This document shows, piece by piece, positions 9,015-16,456 of a DNA stretch of 57,770 nt. This stretch comes from Hydromonas sp. Lineage in GTDB: Bacteria; Pseudomonadota; Gammaproteobacteria; Burkholderiales; Burkholderiaceae. Within the stretch, counting starts at the first letter, position 1, and every line of letters starts with the position of its first letter. The stretch covers positions 1 to 57,770 of the forward strand of contig JAFEII010000005.1 in assembly GCA_017495165.1 (NCBI GenBank). The letters run 5' to 3'. Both the position numbers and the translations under genes were made by a program. The notes under the pieces were generated by a model. It saw nothing but the letters and a program-made list of their open reading frames with translations, was not told the origin of the DNA and searched no databases.

Positions 9015-10223
9015 ATGAAACAAAATCTAAACGACCCCATCATCAAAAACACCAAGCCAAGCGATAAGACGCAAAAATTATCAGACGGCGGCGGCTTGTT
9101 TTTGTACGTTGAACCCAACGGCTCAAAGCGGTGGCGTTATCGTTATCAATTCGAGGGCAAAGAGCAACTATTGTCTTTGGGGCTTTATCCTGACATCACA
9201 CTCAAACAAGCCCGCCTTGAGCGCGACACGCTCAAAACTCAAATCAGCGCAGGCATCAATCCCGCCGCCCAACGCAAAGCCGAAAAATCCACCCCTGACG
9301 GTTATCACCCCAACTGCTTTGAGATTGTGGCGCGTGAGTGGTATAACGAGCGTAAAGACACATGGAGTAAGTCCACAGCCGACCACATCATTAGCCGATT
9401 GGAGCGCAACATATTCCCGTGGATAGGCAAAAAAGACATTGCACAAATCACCGCCCCTGAAGTTTTAACCGTCATTCGCCGCATCAAAGACCGTGGTTTA
9501 TTACACACCGCCCATAAGACCATGCAAAACTGTGGACAGGTGTTTAGATATGGCGTGCAAACAGGCAAGTGTGAGCGTGACGTAACCCATGACCTACGCG
9601 GCGCACTACCTGCGCACGAAACCCGCCACATGGCATCATTCACCGAGCCCAAAGACGTGAAGCGGTTATTGCACTCATTTGATGATTACACAGGCTCATA
9701 CCCCGTTCAATGCGCTTTGAAATTATCAGTATTGTGGTTTGTGCGACCCAGCGAGTTACGACTTGCAAGGTGGGCAGACATTGACCTTGATAATGGCGAA
9801 TGGCGGTTTGTGGTGAGTAAAACCAAAACCCCGCACATCGTGCCCCTATCCACGCAAGCCATCGACATACTGCGCGACTTACACGCCTTGACGGGGCATT
9901 ATGAGTATGTGTTTGCCATCAACAAAGACGCGCCTATGAGTGACGCGACTGTGAATAAAGCCCTGCGCCGTTTGGGGTGGGACACGCAAACCGAGTACAC
10001 AGGGCATGGCGCACGCTCAATGGCACGCACCATTTTGGCAGAACGGCTAAAGGTACAGCCCGAAATCATTGAGCACCAATTGGCGCACCGTGTGCCCGAT
10101 AGTTTGGGCACAGCCTACAACCGCACCAAATACCTTGATGATAGAAAAACCATGATGCAGGCTTGGGGTGATTACCTTGATGAACTCAAGGCAAGTGCCA
10201 CGATTATCAAGTTTAGGGCGTAA
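9015..10223 (+). CDS. int: P4-type tyrosine integrase of the element
   Basis: Site-specific recombinase that integrates and excises the element at tRNA-Thr. The 402-residue protein begins with an arm-binding domain of the DUF4102 type (LSDGGGLFLYVEPNGSKRW, about 20-45), then a core-binding domain (about 100-200), then the catalytic domain with Arg244 (VRPSELR), His331-Arg334 (HGAR), His358 and the nucleophile Tyr368 (LGTAYNRTKY). All the expected residues are present, so it should be active. The gene lies next to attL and reads away from the tRNA. Its stop overlaps the start of the next gene (TAATG). Confidence 0.95.
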   Translation: MKQNLNDPIIKNTKPSDKTQKLSDGGGLFLYVEPNGSKRWRYRYQFEGKEQLLSLGLYPDITLKQARLERDTLKTQISAGINPAAQRKAEKSTPDGYHPNCFEIVAREWYNERKDTWSKSTADHIISRLERNIFPWIGKKDIAQITAPEVLTVIRRIKDRGLLHTAHKTMQNCGQVFRYGVQTGKCERDVTHDLRGALPAHETRHMASFTEPKDVKRLLHSFDDYTGSYPVQCALKLSVLWFVRPSELRLARWADIDLDNGEWRFVVSKTKTPHIVPLSTQAIDILRDLHALTGHYEYVFAINKDAPMSDATVNKALRRLGWDTQTEYTGHGARSMARTILAERLKVQPEIIEHQLAHRVPDSLGTAYNRTKYLDDRKTMMQAWGDYLDELKASATIIKFRA

Positions 10224-11047
10224 TGATTATGAGAAAAACAAAACAGAAACAAAAACGTTTCAAAATGATGCACTCAAAGAATGGCAAAGACCTTTCACCG
10301 ATAGAGTTTTATTTACTCACACAGCAACTGATACGCACAAACATGAATGACTGGGTAAATTCCCACGATTCAAAACATGTGGCAGAAGTTTACAAATTGG
10401 AGCGGCAACAAAATAACCCGCTTTGGGCGTATCAAAGCGTTATTGCAAAAGACGCTACCCGTGGGCATGGTAACTACTTGCAAGACGTCACCGAGGGCGA
10501 CATTAGCGAATTGTCAGATTATTGGGAAACCCTCACGCCCGAACAACAAAAGCAAGAAGCCATAAGCATGTGGGCGCGGCTCAAATGGGTCAATAGTGCT
10601 TATCGTGGATTAAATGATATTTTCACCGCGTTTGATAGAGAATATCTAAACAAGCAGCAAGGAAAGGATTATTTAACACCCAAAGACGGCGTGCTAAAAA
10701 CACTTGATGATTTATCTTTGTCACTTCACACGTGGGGCGCGTTTAGCCTTTTAGGGCATCAAAATATGGGGTGGCATCACCCACACAGCATAGGCGGCGG
10801 CGCAATGAGGGACGCGCAACGGCATCAAGGACAGGAAACGCCAACTAGAAAATCAAAAATAACAGACGATGCTTTAATCACAGCGATTGAGAGTTTTAAA
10901 GCAAGCCACAACGGTGAGCGGCACGGGTTGAATAAAAATTTAAGCACACACCTCAAAGTTGATGTAAAAACCATCGGCAACCGATTGAATGTTTTTATAG
11001 ATGAAAACCCAACGCATGTTTTAACCTTGTTTATAAAAGAACAATAA
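10223..11047 (+). CDS. Unknown 274-residue protein of the element
   Basis: I do not recognise the family. The start overlaps the integrase stop (TAATG), with a second possible ATG two codons later, so the two genes are probably cotranscribed and coupled. The N-terminus is strongly basic, the middle is rich in Trp, His and Gln, with GHQNMGWHHPHSIGGG around residue 178-195, and the last 60 residues (TDDALITAIESFKASHNGE, then LKVDVKTIGNRLNVF) look like a helix-turn-helix-like segment. There is no signal peptide or membrane segment. It could be a DNA-binding accessory, a replication factor or a cargo (for example defence) protein of the element. Confidence 0.7.
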   Translation: MIMRKTKQKQKRFKMMHSKNGKDLSPIEFYLLTQQLIRTNMNDWVNSHDSKHVAEVYKLERQQNNPLWAYQSVIAKDATRGHGNYLQDVTEGDISELSDYWETLTPEQQKQEAISMWARLKWVNSAYRGLNDIFTAFDREYLNKQQGKDYLTPKDGVLKTLDDLSLSLHTWGAFSLLGHQNMGWHHPHSIGGGAMRDAQRHQGQETPTRKSKITDDALITAIESFKASHNGERHGLNKNLSTHLKVDVKTIGNRLNVFIDENPTHVLTLFIKEQ

Positions 11048-11056
11048 TTAAAAAAT

Positions 11057-11088
11057 AGTACGCAATTACGAACTCCAAACTTCGTACT
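11057..11088. other. Nested inverted repeats upstream of the alpA-like gene
   Basis: AGTACG and CGTACT (11057-11062, 11083-11088) enclose TACGAA and TTCGTA (11067-11072, 11081-11086), giving two alternative hairpins. This is the only non-coding stretch in the middle of the element, so it is a candidate operator or oriT, but nothing beyond the symmetry supports that. Confidence 0.35.
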
Positions 11089-11174
11089 TTGTTTTAGTTT
11101 GATGGGTAAGACTTAATAATCTGTTTTTGCCAAAAGCCGAACGGCTAAGGCTAATTCAAACTATGAGGATTACT

Positions 11175-11435
11175 ATGTCAATAGAACAAAAGCGAATCAT
11201 GCGCATCAAGGAAATAAAGGCGCAAACAGGATTGCCCAATTCGACGCTCTACGACCACATGAACAAAGGCTTATTTTGCCGCCCGATAAAGCTATCTGAA
11301 AGATGCAGCGGTTGGCTGGAAAGTGAAGTCACGGCCATCGTGGGCGCACGAATCGCGGGCAAAAGTGAGGCAGAAATCAAGGCTTTGGTTTTGTCACTTG
11401 AAAATCAACGCGCGACGAAGTGGGGGAACGCATGA
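11175..11435 (+). CDS. AlpA-family HTH regulator
   Basis: An 86-residue winged-helix protein of the AlpA/MerR-like excisionase fold. RIKEIKAQTGLPNSTLYDHMNKG near the N-terminus matches the family pattern for choosing a binding site, followed by the wing. AlpA proteins switch on integrase expression and excision in P4-like elements, and in phage-inducible islands of Gram-negative bacteria an AlpA regulator is a hallmark gene. I chose the ATG at 11175 because GAGG lies 6 bases upstream; earlier in-frame starts lack a site. Its stop overlaps the next start (ATGA). Confidence 0.85.
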   Translation: MSIEQKRIMRIKEIKAQTGLPNSTLYDHMNKGLFCRPIKLSERCSGWLESEVTAIVGARIAGKSEAEIKALVLSLENQRATKWGNA

Positions 11436-11689
11436 AAAACGACCACAGCAACAGCACTTCATCACAACGCGCAAGAATTGCCGATTACTTGATGGAAAAT
11501 ATATGTGCCACCACGGTTGAATTACGCGATATTTTGGACGTTATGCACCCAGCGGGCAGAATAAAGGAACTCAAAGCCAAAGGCTGGCAAATTCTAACCA
11601 TCAAAGAAGACCACCCGACCGCGTGCGGAAAGCTGCACAGGGTTGGAAAATACGTTTTGATTAAAGCACCAAAACTACGCAAGGTGTAA
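11432..11689 (+). CDS. Small winged-helix DNA-binding protein
   Basis: An 85-residue protein whose middle (SQRARIADYLMENI, then TTVELRDIL, then PAGRIKELKAKGWQI) matches the short HTH proteins, Pfam HTH_39 type, common in prophages and satellites. It overlaps the AlpA-like gene by ATGA and has a GGGGGAA site, so the pair is translationally coupled. The next gene starts 3 bases after its stop. The role is probably regulatory: it might control the relaxase gene or the element's lytic-style activation. Confidence 0.7.
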   Translation: MKNDHSNSTSSQRARIADYLMENICATTVELRDILDVMHPAGRIKELKAKGWQILTIKEDHPTACGKLHRVGKYVLIKAPKLRKV

Positions 11690-11692
11690 ACA

Positions 11693-12454
11693 ATGCCCAC
11701 CCAATATGGATTTTTAAGGGTGGGCAGTGTGTCCTATGAGAAAGGGCGCGGTTTGTTGGCCGCATTAAAACACAACAAGCGCACCCTGCCCGAAGCTGGA
11801 CACATTGACCAAGCGCGTAGCCATTTGAACTACAGCCTAAGCCCTGAGGCCACCCCTGAGGCGATTAACACCCGTGCCAATGTCGCATTAGCCGAATGTA
11901 ATTTAAAGCCACGCAAAAACGCCGTAATGGCCATTGAGGTGATTTTTGGTTTGCCCGAATCATGGCGCGAGCGAGACAACACTGCTTACTTTGCCGATTG
12001 CTTGCTTTGGTTAAATCAAGCCATGGGCGGTGATTTATTGGCTTTTGACGTACACAATGATGAAGCTGCACCACACGCCCACGCCTTAATTTTTCCGTTG
12101 ATTGATGGCCGATTGCAAGGCGATAAAATCAAGGGCAACGTGAGCAATATCCGCAAACTGCGAGAATCATTTATGGCGCAAGTTGGGCGCAAGCACGGAT
12201 TAGAAACGCCAAAGCGTTTGACCCACGCCCAGCGCGACCAATTGGCAACGGCGGTATTGCGTGCCTATGCAAACGACCCGGTGAGAAAGTCAGTAGGGTG
12301 GGCAGTGTTTAGCGATAGCATAAAAAGCGACCCACAGCCCCATGCTGCGCTTTTAGGCATAACCCTAGACAATGCCCCAAAGCGAAAAAATAAAACGTTT
12401 GTGGGCATCATGACATCAAAAGGAAAGGGGGCTAAAAAACAAGAAGCCGCATAA
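11693..12454 (+). CDS. Compact MobV-type relaxase (Pre/Mob family)
   Basis: The 253-residue protein carries the three MobV motifs in order: HNKR (27-30, with the likely catalytic His27), ARSHLNY about 15 residues later, and the metal-binding HNDEAAPHAH (121-130). The same motifs define MobM of plasmid pMV158, which nicks oriT and starts conjugal mobilization, and Pre proteins. Family members are usually 400 residues or more; this one stops soon after the nuclease domain and ends with a basic Lys-rich tail. It could nick the element for mobilization by a helper conjugative system, or for rolling-circle replication after excision. No other replication gene is visible. Confidence 0.85.
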   Translation: MPTQYGFLRVGSVSYEKGRGLLAALKHNKRTLPEAGHIDQARSHLNYSLSPEATPEAINTRANVALAECNLKPRKNAVMAIEVIFGLPESWRERDNTAYFADCLLWLNQAMGGDLLAFDVHNDEAAPHAHALIFPLIDGRLQGDKIKGNVSNIRKLRESFMAQVGRKHGLETPKRLTHAQRDQLATAVLRAYANDPVRKSVGWAVFSDSIKSDPQPHAALLGITLDNAPKRKNKTFVGIMTSKGKGAKKQEAA

Positions 12455-12517
12455 ACCCCTATATAGGGTTTTAACTCTAAAAAACACAAACCCTATCCTG
12501 TGTATAGGGGTTTTATT
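12452..12517. terminator. Hairpins after the relaxase gene
   Basis: AAACCCCTATATAGGGTTTT overlaps the relaxase stop, and a second arm, TATAGGGGTTTTATTTT, lies at about 12505-12521. Either small hairpin or the larger fold with TATAGGGGTTTT can form. A terminator is likely; alternative pairing could make it an attenuator upstream of terS. Confidence 0.55.
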
Positions 12518-12582
12518 TTCACACCCTTTTTCACACAGATAAACCAACGTTACGAACCACCCCAAAACGAAAGCCACACGCC

Positions 12583-13014
12583 ATGCCATCAAACGAGTTA
12601 AACGCGAGGCAGCAATGCTTTGTAAAAGAGTACCTGATTGATTTAAACGCCACGCAGGCGGCAATACGTGCTGGTTATAGCGAACACACGGCTGGCCAAA
12701 TTGGTGAACAGAACTTGAAAAAACTTGGGATTAAGCGGGCGATTGAAAGCGCGTTGTCCGAACGAGCAACAAAGACTGAGCGCAAGGCAGCGGACGTTTT
12801 AGCAGATGTGCAAGAATTGGCACAGGAGGCAAAAAGCAACTATCTCAAAGACCCATCAAACACGGCAATGCTAAATGGTGCGCTTAAAGCCCTTGAGCTT
12901 GAGGGTAAGCATTTGGGCATGGGTGGCAAGGTTGAGATAAACGGCGGCATTATAAGCATTGTCCGAACGATTGTTGACCCACCGATTGACTTTGTAAACT
13001 GTCCCTCGTTGTAG
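12583..13014 (+). CDS. terS: Orphan phage terminase small subunit (TerS)
   Basis: A 143-residue protein of the Terminase_2 family: LNARQQCFVKEYLIDLNATQAAIRAGYS (6-33) is the N-terminal helix-turn-helix that binds the pac/cos site, followed by a coiled oligomerisation region (SALSERATKTERKAADVLADVQEL). No large terminase, portal, capsid or tail gene is present. In phage-inducible chromosomal islands a lone TerS redirects the helper phage's packaging motor to the island's DNA, and that is the likely role here. It is the last gene before attR. No clear ribosome site precedes the ATG. Confidence 0.85.
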   Translation: MPSNELNARQQCFVKEYLIDLNATQAAIRAGYSEHTAGQIGEQNLKKLGIKRAIESALSERATKTERKAADVLADVQELAQEAKSNYLKDPSNTAMLNGALKALELEGKHLGMGGKVEINGGIISIVRTIVDPPIDFVNCPSL

Positions 13015-13241
13015 AAATTTACCAAGGCGGTTTATGCGGTATGGCTGATTGCAAAATGACGCGTGAGACTGTGATTTAATTGCAACACGACGGACAGCCA
13101 ACTATTATTAAAATCCCCAGTTTTGAAACGTCCCATGCCACGCCAAAAAAAAGGGGGGTAAACTCAAAAAATTGGGTAACTTATTGGGTAACTTAAAAGA
13201 TGCAGCCTATTTAAGCCAATGAATGTAATGGTTTAGATAAA
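13015..13241. other. Gene-free right end of the element
   Basis: No coding frame or RNA gene is seen. Apart from the repeated TTGGGTAAC pair it holds an AAAAAAAAGGGGGG run near 13146-13158. A packaging (pac/cos) site for the neighbouring terS could lie here, but no recognised signal supports it. Confidence 0.4.
13172..13194. promoter_or_regulatory. Right pair of TTGGGTAAC sites (putative integrase arm sites)
   Basis: TTGGGTAACTTATTGGGTAACTT repeats the pair at 8943-8963 in the same orientation, 48 bases inside attR. Direct repeats just inside both att sites are typical of integrase arm-type binding sites. Confidence 0.7.
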
Positions 13242-13259
13242 GGTTCAAGTCCTGCAACG
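13242..13259 (+). repeat. attR of the 4.4-kb element
   Basis: Exact 18-base copy of attL, then CACCAAG after loss of two G bases relative to the tRNA. It marks the right boundary; the span from attL is 4437 bp. Confidence 0.92.
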
Positions 13260-13273
13260 CACCAAGTGTGCAA

Positions 13274-13302
13274 AATCCTAGTCTTCGGACTGGGATTTTT
13301 TT
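13274..13302 (+). terminator. Original tRNA-Thr terminator, displaced by the element
   Basis: AATCCTAGTC, a TTCG tetraloop, GACTGGGATT, then a T run. It lies 15 bases past attR, so before integration it would have followed the tRNA directly. Confidence 0.85.
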
Positions 13303-13347
13303 ACGTTTAAAGCACTGAAAATGCTTTTTGTAAACTATTTGAATCAA

Positions 13348-13378
13348 AAAAAGCGGCGCAAATAATGCGCCGCTTTTT
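13348..13378. terminator. Terminator of the hemA-prfA operon
   Basis: AAAAAGCGGCGCA, a 5-base AATAA loop, TGCGCCGCTTTTT. Perfect 13-bp stem usable in both directions; it closes prfA and backs up the tRNA terminator. Confidence 0.88.
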
Positions 13379-13431
13379 GATTTTTGATTTACTTGATTGG
13401 TCGGTTTGTTGCTTATAGGTAAAACCACCAA

Positions 13432-14514
13432 TTAACCTGCATCTCCCAGCGCTGCCAATTGTTCTGCTTGGTATTCCGCTGCAAGAGCGTTGAACATTTC
13501 ATCTAGGTCGCCATCGAGCATGGCGTCGATTTTGTACCACGTGAGGTTGACGCGGTGGTCGGTGATGCGCCCTTGTGGGAAGTTGTAGGTGCGGATGCGT
13601 TCGGAGCGGTCGCCTGAGCCTACCAGTGATTTGCGGGTGGCGGCTTCGCTGGCTTGTTGGACGCGGATTTGGGCGTCTTTGATGCGGGTGACCAATATTT
13701 TCATGGCGGTGGCTTTGTTGCTGTGTTGCGAGCGGCCTTCTTGGCATTCGACGACGGTGCCTGTGGGGATGTGGACGATGCGCACGGCGGAGTCGGTTTT
13801 GTTGATGTGTTGGCCGCCTGCGCCTGATGCTCTGAATGTGTCGATGCGTAAATCGGCGGGGTTGATGTTCACATCGGCGATTTCGTCGGCTTCTGGCATG
13901 ACGGCGACGGTGCAGGCGGATGTGTGAACGCGGCCTTGTGATTCGGTTTCGGGGACGCGTTGGACGCGGTGGCCGCCTGATTCAAATTTCATTTTTGCGT
14001 ATGCGTTGGCGCCTGCGATGCGCACAATGACTTCGCGGTAGCCGCCCAAGTCTGAGGGCGATTCGCTCATGATTTCTACTTGCCAGCGGGCGCGTTCGGC
14101 GTAGCGCGTGTACATGCGCAGTAAATTGGCGGCAAACAGGGCGGATTCTTCGCCGCCTGTGCCTGCGCGAATCTCTAACAAAATGTTGCGGTCGTCGTTT
14201 TCGTCTTTGGGCAGGAGCATGGTTTGTAGCTCGAGGGTGAGCTGCTCGAGTTTGTCTTTTGCCTCGAGGATTTCTTGGGTGGCAAAGCTTTTTAGGTCTG
14301 GATCGGCGAGCATTTCGGTGGCCGATTCGATGTCGTTTTCTGTTTGTAAATATTGCTGATAGGCGGTGGCGACGGGGGTGATTTCGGCGTGCTCTTTGGT
14401 GAGTTTGCGGTAGTTGTTGATGTCGCTGGTGACGTCGGGTTGCTGCAGCATGTGGTCAATTTCGTATTGACGGCGGTCAATTTGGGCGAGTTTCTCGCGC
14501 ATGGAGTTTTTCAT
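13432..14514 (-). CDS. prfA: Peptide chain release factor 1
   Basis: Recognises UAA and UAG stop codons and triggers peptide release on the ribosome. The 360-residue protein has the GGQ loop in [10 protein letters not shown] (233-235) and the RF1-type codon-reading tripeptide Pro-Glu-Thr (188-190) before ESQGRVHTS. The start [13 protein letters not shown] aligns with the usual N-terminus of RF1, so I keep the first ATG. It follows hemA on the same strand, the common proteobacterial order. A run of nearly four 7-base repeats lies just upstream of its start. Confidence 0.96.
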   Translation of the reverse strand: MKNSMREKLAQIDRRQYEIDHMLQQPDVTSDINNYRKLTKEHAEITPVATAYQQYLQTENDIESATEMLADPDLKSFATQEILEAKDKLEQLTLELQTMLLPKDENDDRNILLEIRAGTGGEESALFAANLLRMYTRYAERARWQVEIMSESPSDLGGYREVIVRIAGANAYAKMKFESGGHRVQRVPETESQGRVHTSACTVAVMPEADEIADVNINPADLRIDTFRASGAGGQHINKTDSAVRIVHIPTGTVVECQEGRSQHSNKATAMKILVTRIKDAQIRVQQASEAATRKSLVGSGDRSERIRTYNFPQGRITDHRVNLTWYKIDAMLDGDLDEMFNALAAEYQAEQLAALGDAG

Positions 14515-14529
14515 GGTGTTTTTTTAAGG

Positions 14530-14556
14530 ATAAATAATAAATAATAAATAATAAAT
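14530..14556. repeat. Heptanucleotide tandem repeat (ATAAATA, 3.9 copies) upstream of prfA
   Basis: Perfect 7-base units between the hemA stop and the prfA start, 15 bases upstream of the prfA ATG. On the transcribed strand this is a TATTTAT array in the leader, directly before the translation start region. Confidence 0.85.
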
Positions 14557-14595
14557 GATGGGTGATAAAAATGAGGGCTGCGGCGCGTGGCGCGG

Positions 14596-15897
14596 CTATT
14601 GCTCGGACGTGTCGTTGAGCCACGTGCGTGTGGCGGTTTGCCAAGCGTCACGCGTGGCGGGGTGGTCTGAGCGCAGGCCGATTGTGGGTTGATGCAGGAC
14701 TTTGTTCATAAAGCGGCGCGACATTTGTTGGATCGCGGCTTCGAGCTGGGCGGCGCTGATGTGTTCGGCGTTTTTAAATGCGCGCATGGCGTGGCTGATT
14801 TCTTGTTGGCGAATCGCGTCAATGTGGCTGCGAAAGTGTTGAATCTGCGGCGCGTATTGGCGGCGTGAGCGCTCCAAGCTGAATTGTCCCACATGAAAAT
14901 CCACGATGGTTTGTGCCTTGGCCAGTGCTGCGGTGCGCTGGGCGCTGTTGTGCTGCACGATGCTGGATAAGTCGTCTACGGTGTATAAATAAACGTCGCT
15001 TAGTTTGCTGACGGCCACCTCAATGTCACGCGGCACGCCCAAGTCGACCATGACCACGGGCCGATGGCGGCGCAGTTTTAGGGCGGCTTCAACCATGCCC
15101 TGCCCAATAATGGGCAATGTGCTGGCGGTGCAGGTAATCACCACGTCAAAACGGTGTAGTTGCTCTGGCAGCTCGGCCAAGCGCAGCACGTGCGTGTTTA
15201 GGTGTGGGTATGGGGTTAATAATTCATGCGCATTTTCTAGTGAGCGGTTGGCAACGGTTAGGCTGGCTGGGGTTTGCGCGGCCATGTGGGCGGCGACGAC
15301 TTCCATCATTTCGCCTGCGCCAACCAGTAATACATTCAGATTGGCAAATGACTCAAAGACTTGGCGTGCGAGTTTGACCGATGCTGCGGCCATTGAAACC
15401 GAATGGGCGCTGATTTCGGTGAGCGTGCGTACTTCTTTTGCCACGGCAAAGCTTTTGTCAAACCATTGTTGCAGCCCTGTGCCTGATGTGCCGGCGCTGT
15501 GCGCCAAGCGAATGGCTTGTTTCATTTGTCCTAAAATCTGGGGTTCGCCCAATACCATTGAGTCCATGCCGCTGGCAACTGAGAACGCGTGCGCGGTGGC
15601 TTGGCTGCCAAACAAGACGTATGTGTGGGCTTTTAGGTCGTTCAGCGGTACGCTGTGGTAATCGGCCAGCCATTGTTGGATGCGCTGGGCGGCTGTGGCA
15701 AGGTCTTGCTCGTTGTCTAGGATGGCGTACACTTCGGCGCGGTTGCAGGTGGACAAAAGGGCGATTTGTGCTTGCGCATTGACGGTTTTTTGTAGGTTGG
15801 GCAACACGTGCGTGAGCTCTGTGGGCGCAAACGCAACGCGCTCGCGTAAGGCGAGCGGGGCGGTGGTGTGGTTTAATCCAAGGACAAATAACGGCAT
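14596..15897 (-). CDS. hemA: Glutamyl-tRNA reductase
   Basis: First enzyme of the C5 route to heme: reduces glutamyl-tRNA to glutamate-1-semialdehyde with NADPH. The 433-residue protein starts MPLFVLGLNHTTAPLALRERVAF, has the nucleophilic cysteine in STCNRAEVY (Cys51), the MVLGEPQILGQMK stretch, a Rossmann segment (VLLVGAGEMMEVVAAHM) and a C-terminal dimerisation helix. It is the first gene of the hemA-prfA pair. Confidence 0.96.
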   Translation of the reverse strand: MPLFVLGLNHTTAPLALRERVAFAPTELTHVLPNLQKTVNAQAQIALLSTCNRAEVYAILDNEQDLATAAQRIQQWLADYHSVPLNDLKAHTYVLFGSQATAHAFSVASGMDSMVLGEPQILGQMKQAIRLAHSAGTSGTGLQQWFDKSFAVAKEVRTLTEISAHSVSMAAASVKLARQVFESFANLNVLLVGAGEMMEVVAAHMAAQTPASLTVANRSLENAHELLTPYPHLNTHVLRLAELPEQLHRFDVVITCTASTLPIIGQGMVEAALKLRRHRPVVMVDLGVPRDIEVAVSKLSDVYLYTVDDLSSIVQHNSAQRTAALAKAQTIVDFHVGQFSLERSRRQYAPQIQHFRSHIDAIRQQEISHAMRAFKNAEHISAAQLEAAIQQMSRRFMNKVLHQPTIGLRSDHPATRDAWQTATRTWLNDTSEQ

Positions 15898-16026
15898 AAG
15901 ATAAAAATCTCTGTAAAACGCAAAAATAGCGGCTTTAAACGGGGTATTATACGCGGCAATTCGCCCAAGGGCTATGCGTTGGAGGCATTTTCCCGTAGGT
16001 AAATTTTATCAAAACACAGGTTTATT

Positions 16027-16335
16027 ATGTATTTACAACAAGAAATTTGGCTTATTTTGGTGGGGCTTATTGTGGCTGGCGTGGTTAAAAATGCGCACGG
16101 CGGCAGCGCCGCATTTAAGCGTTTGGCTGTCTACGCTTGTGGGGCGAGCTTGGTGACTGGCTGGTTTGGCATGTTGGTTAAAGGTTTTTTGCCGCAGTTG
16201 GCTTTTTTTCCAAGCGATGTGCGCGGGGTTGTTTTTATTGCGCTGGCGGCTTTTTTGGCGGCCAAATGGTCGCTGCGCAAGTCGACGGTAACGCTGGTTA
16301 AAAAACCTGCGGCTAAATCAAATAGAAAAAATTAA
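16027..16335 (+). CDS. Small membrane protein of unknown function
   Basis: I do not recognise the family. The 102-residue product has three hydrophobic stretches (about 7-20, 35-55 and 63-82) and a basic tail (KKPAAKSNRKN) likely to stay in the cytoplasm. An AGG lies 9 bases before the ATG. It is followed by 121 bases and then the ABC exporter on the same strand, so the two may share a transcript. Confidence 0.65.
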   Translation: MYLQQEIWLILVGLIVAGVVKNAHGGSAAFKRLAVYACGASLVTGWFGMLVKGFLPQLAFFPSDVRGVVFIALAAFLAAKWSLRKSTVTLVKKPAAKSNRKN

Positions 16336-16456
16336 GTTTGATTTTTTATTTCGCAGATTTGGCCGCCAAGCGCCAGTTCTGCAAATCAAACAAGCCGTAC
16401 ATCAAAATTTCCCTATTTAATTTTAATATTTTCAAAATTTCAACTGACTGATTTAT

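Noticed and set aside
12583-13014. Remnant of a full prophage
   Set aside because: No other phage structural gene or fragment is present and the att sites bound a compact, intact gene set.
13242-13266. A second tRNA-Thr at the right end of the element
   Set aside because: Only the T-arm part and CACCA-like end are present; the rest of a tRNA is absent, so this is attR.
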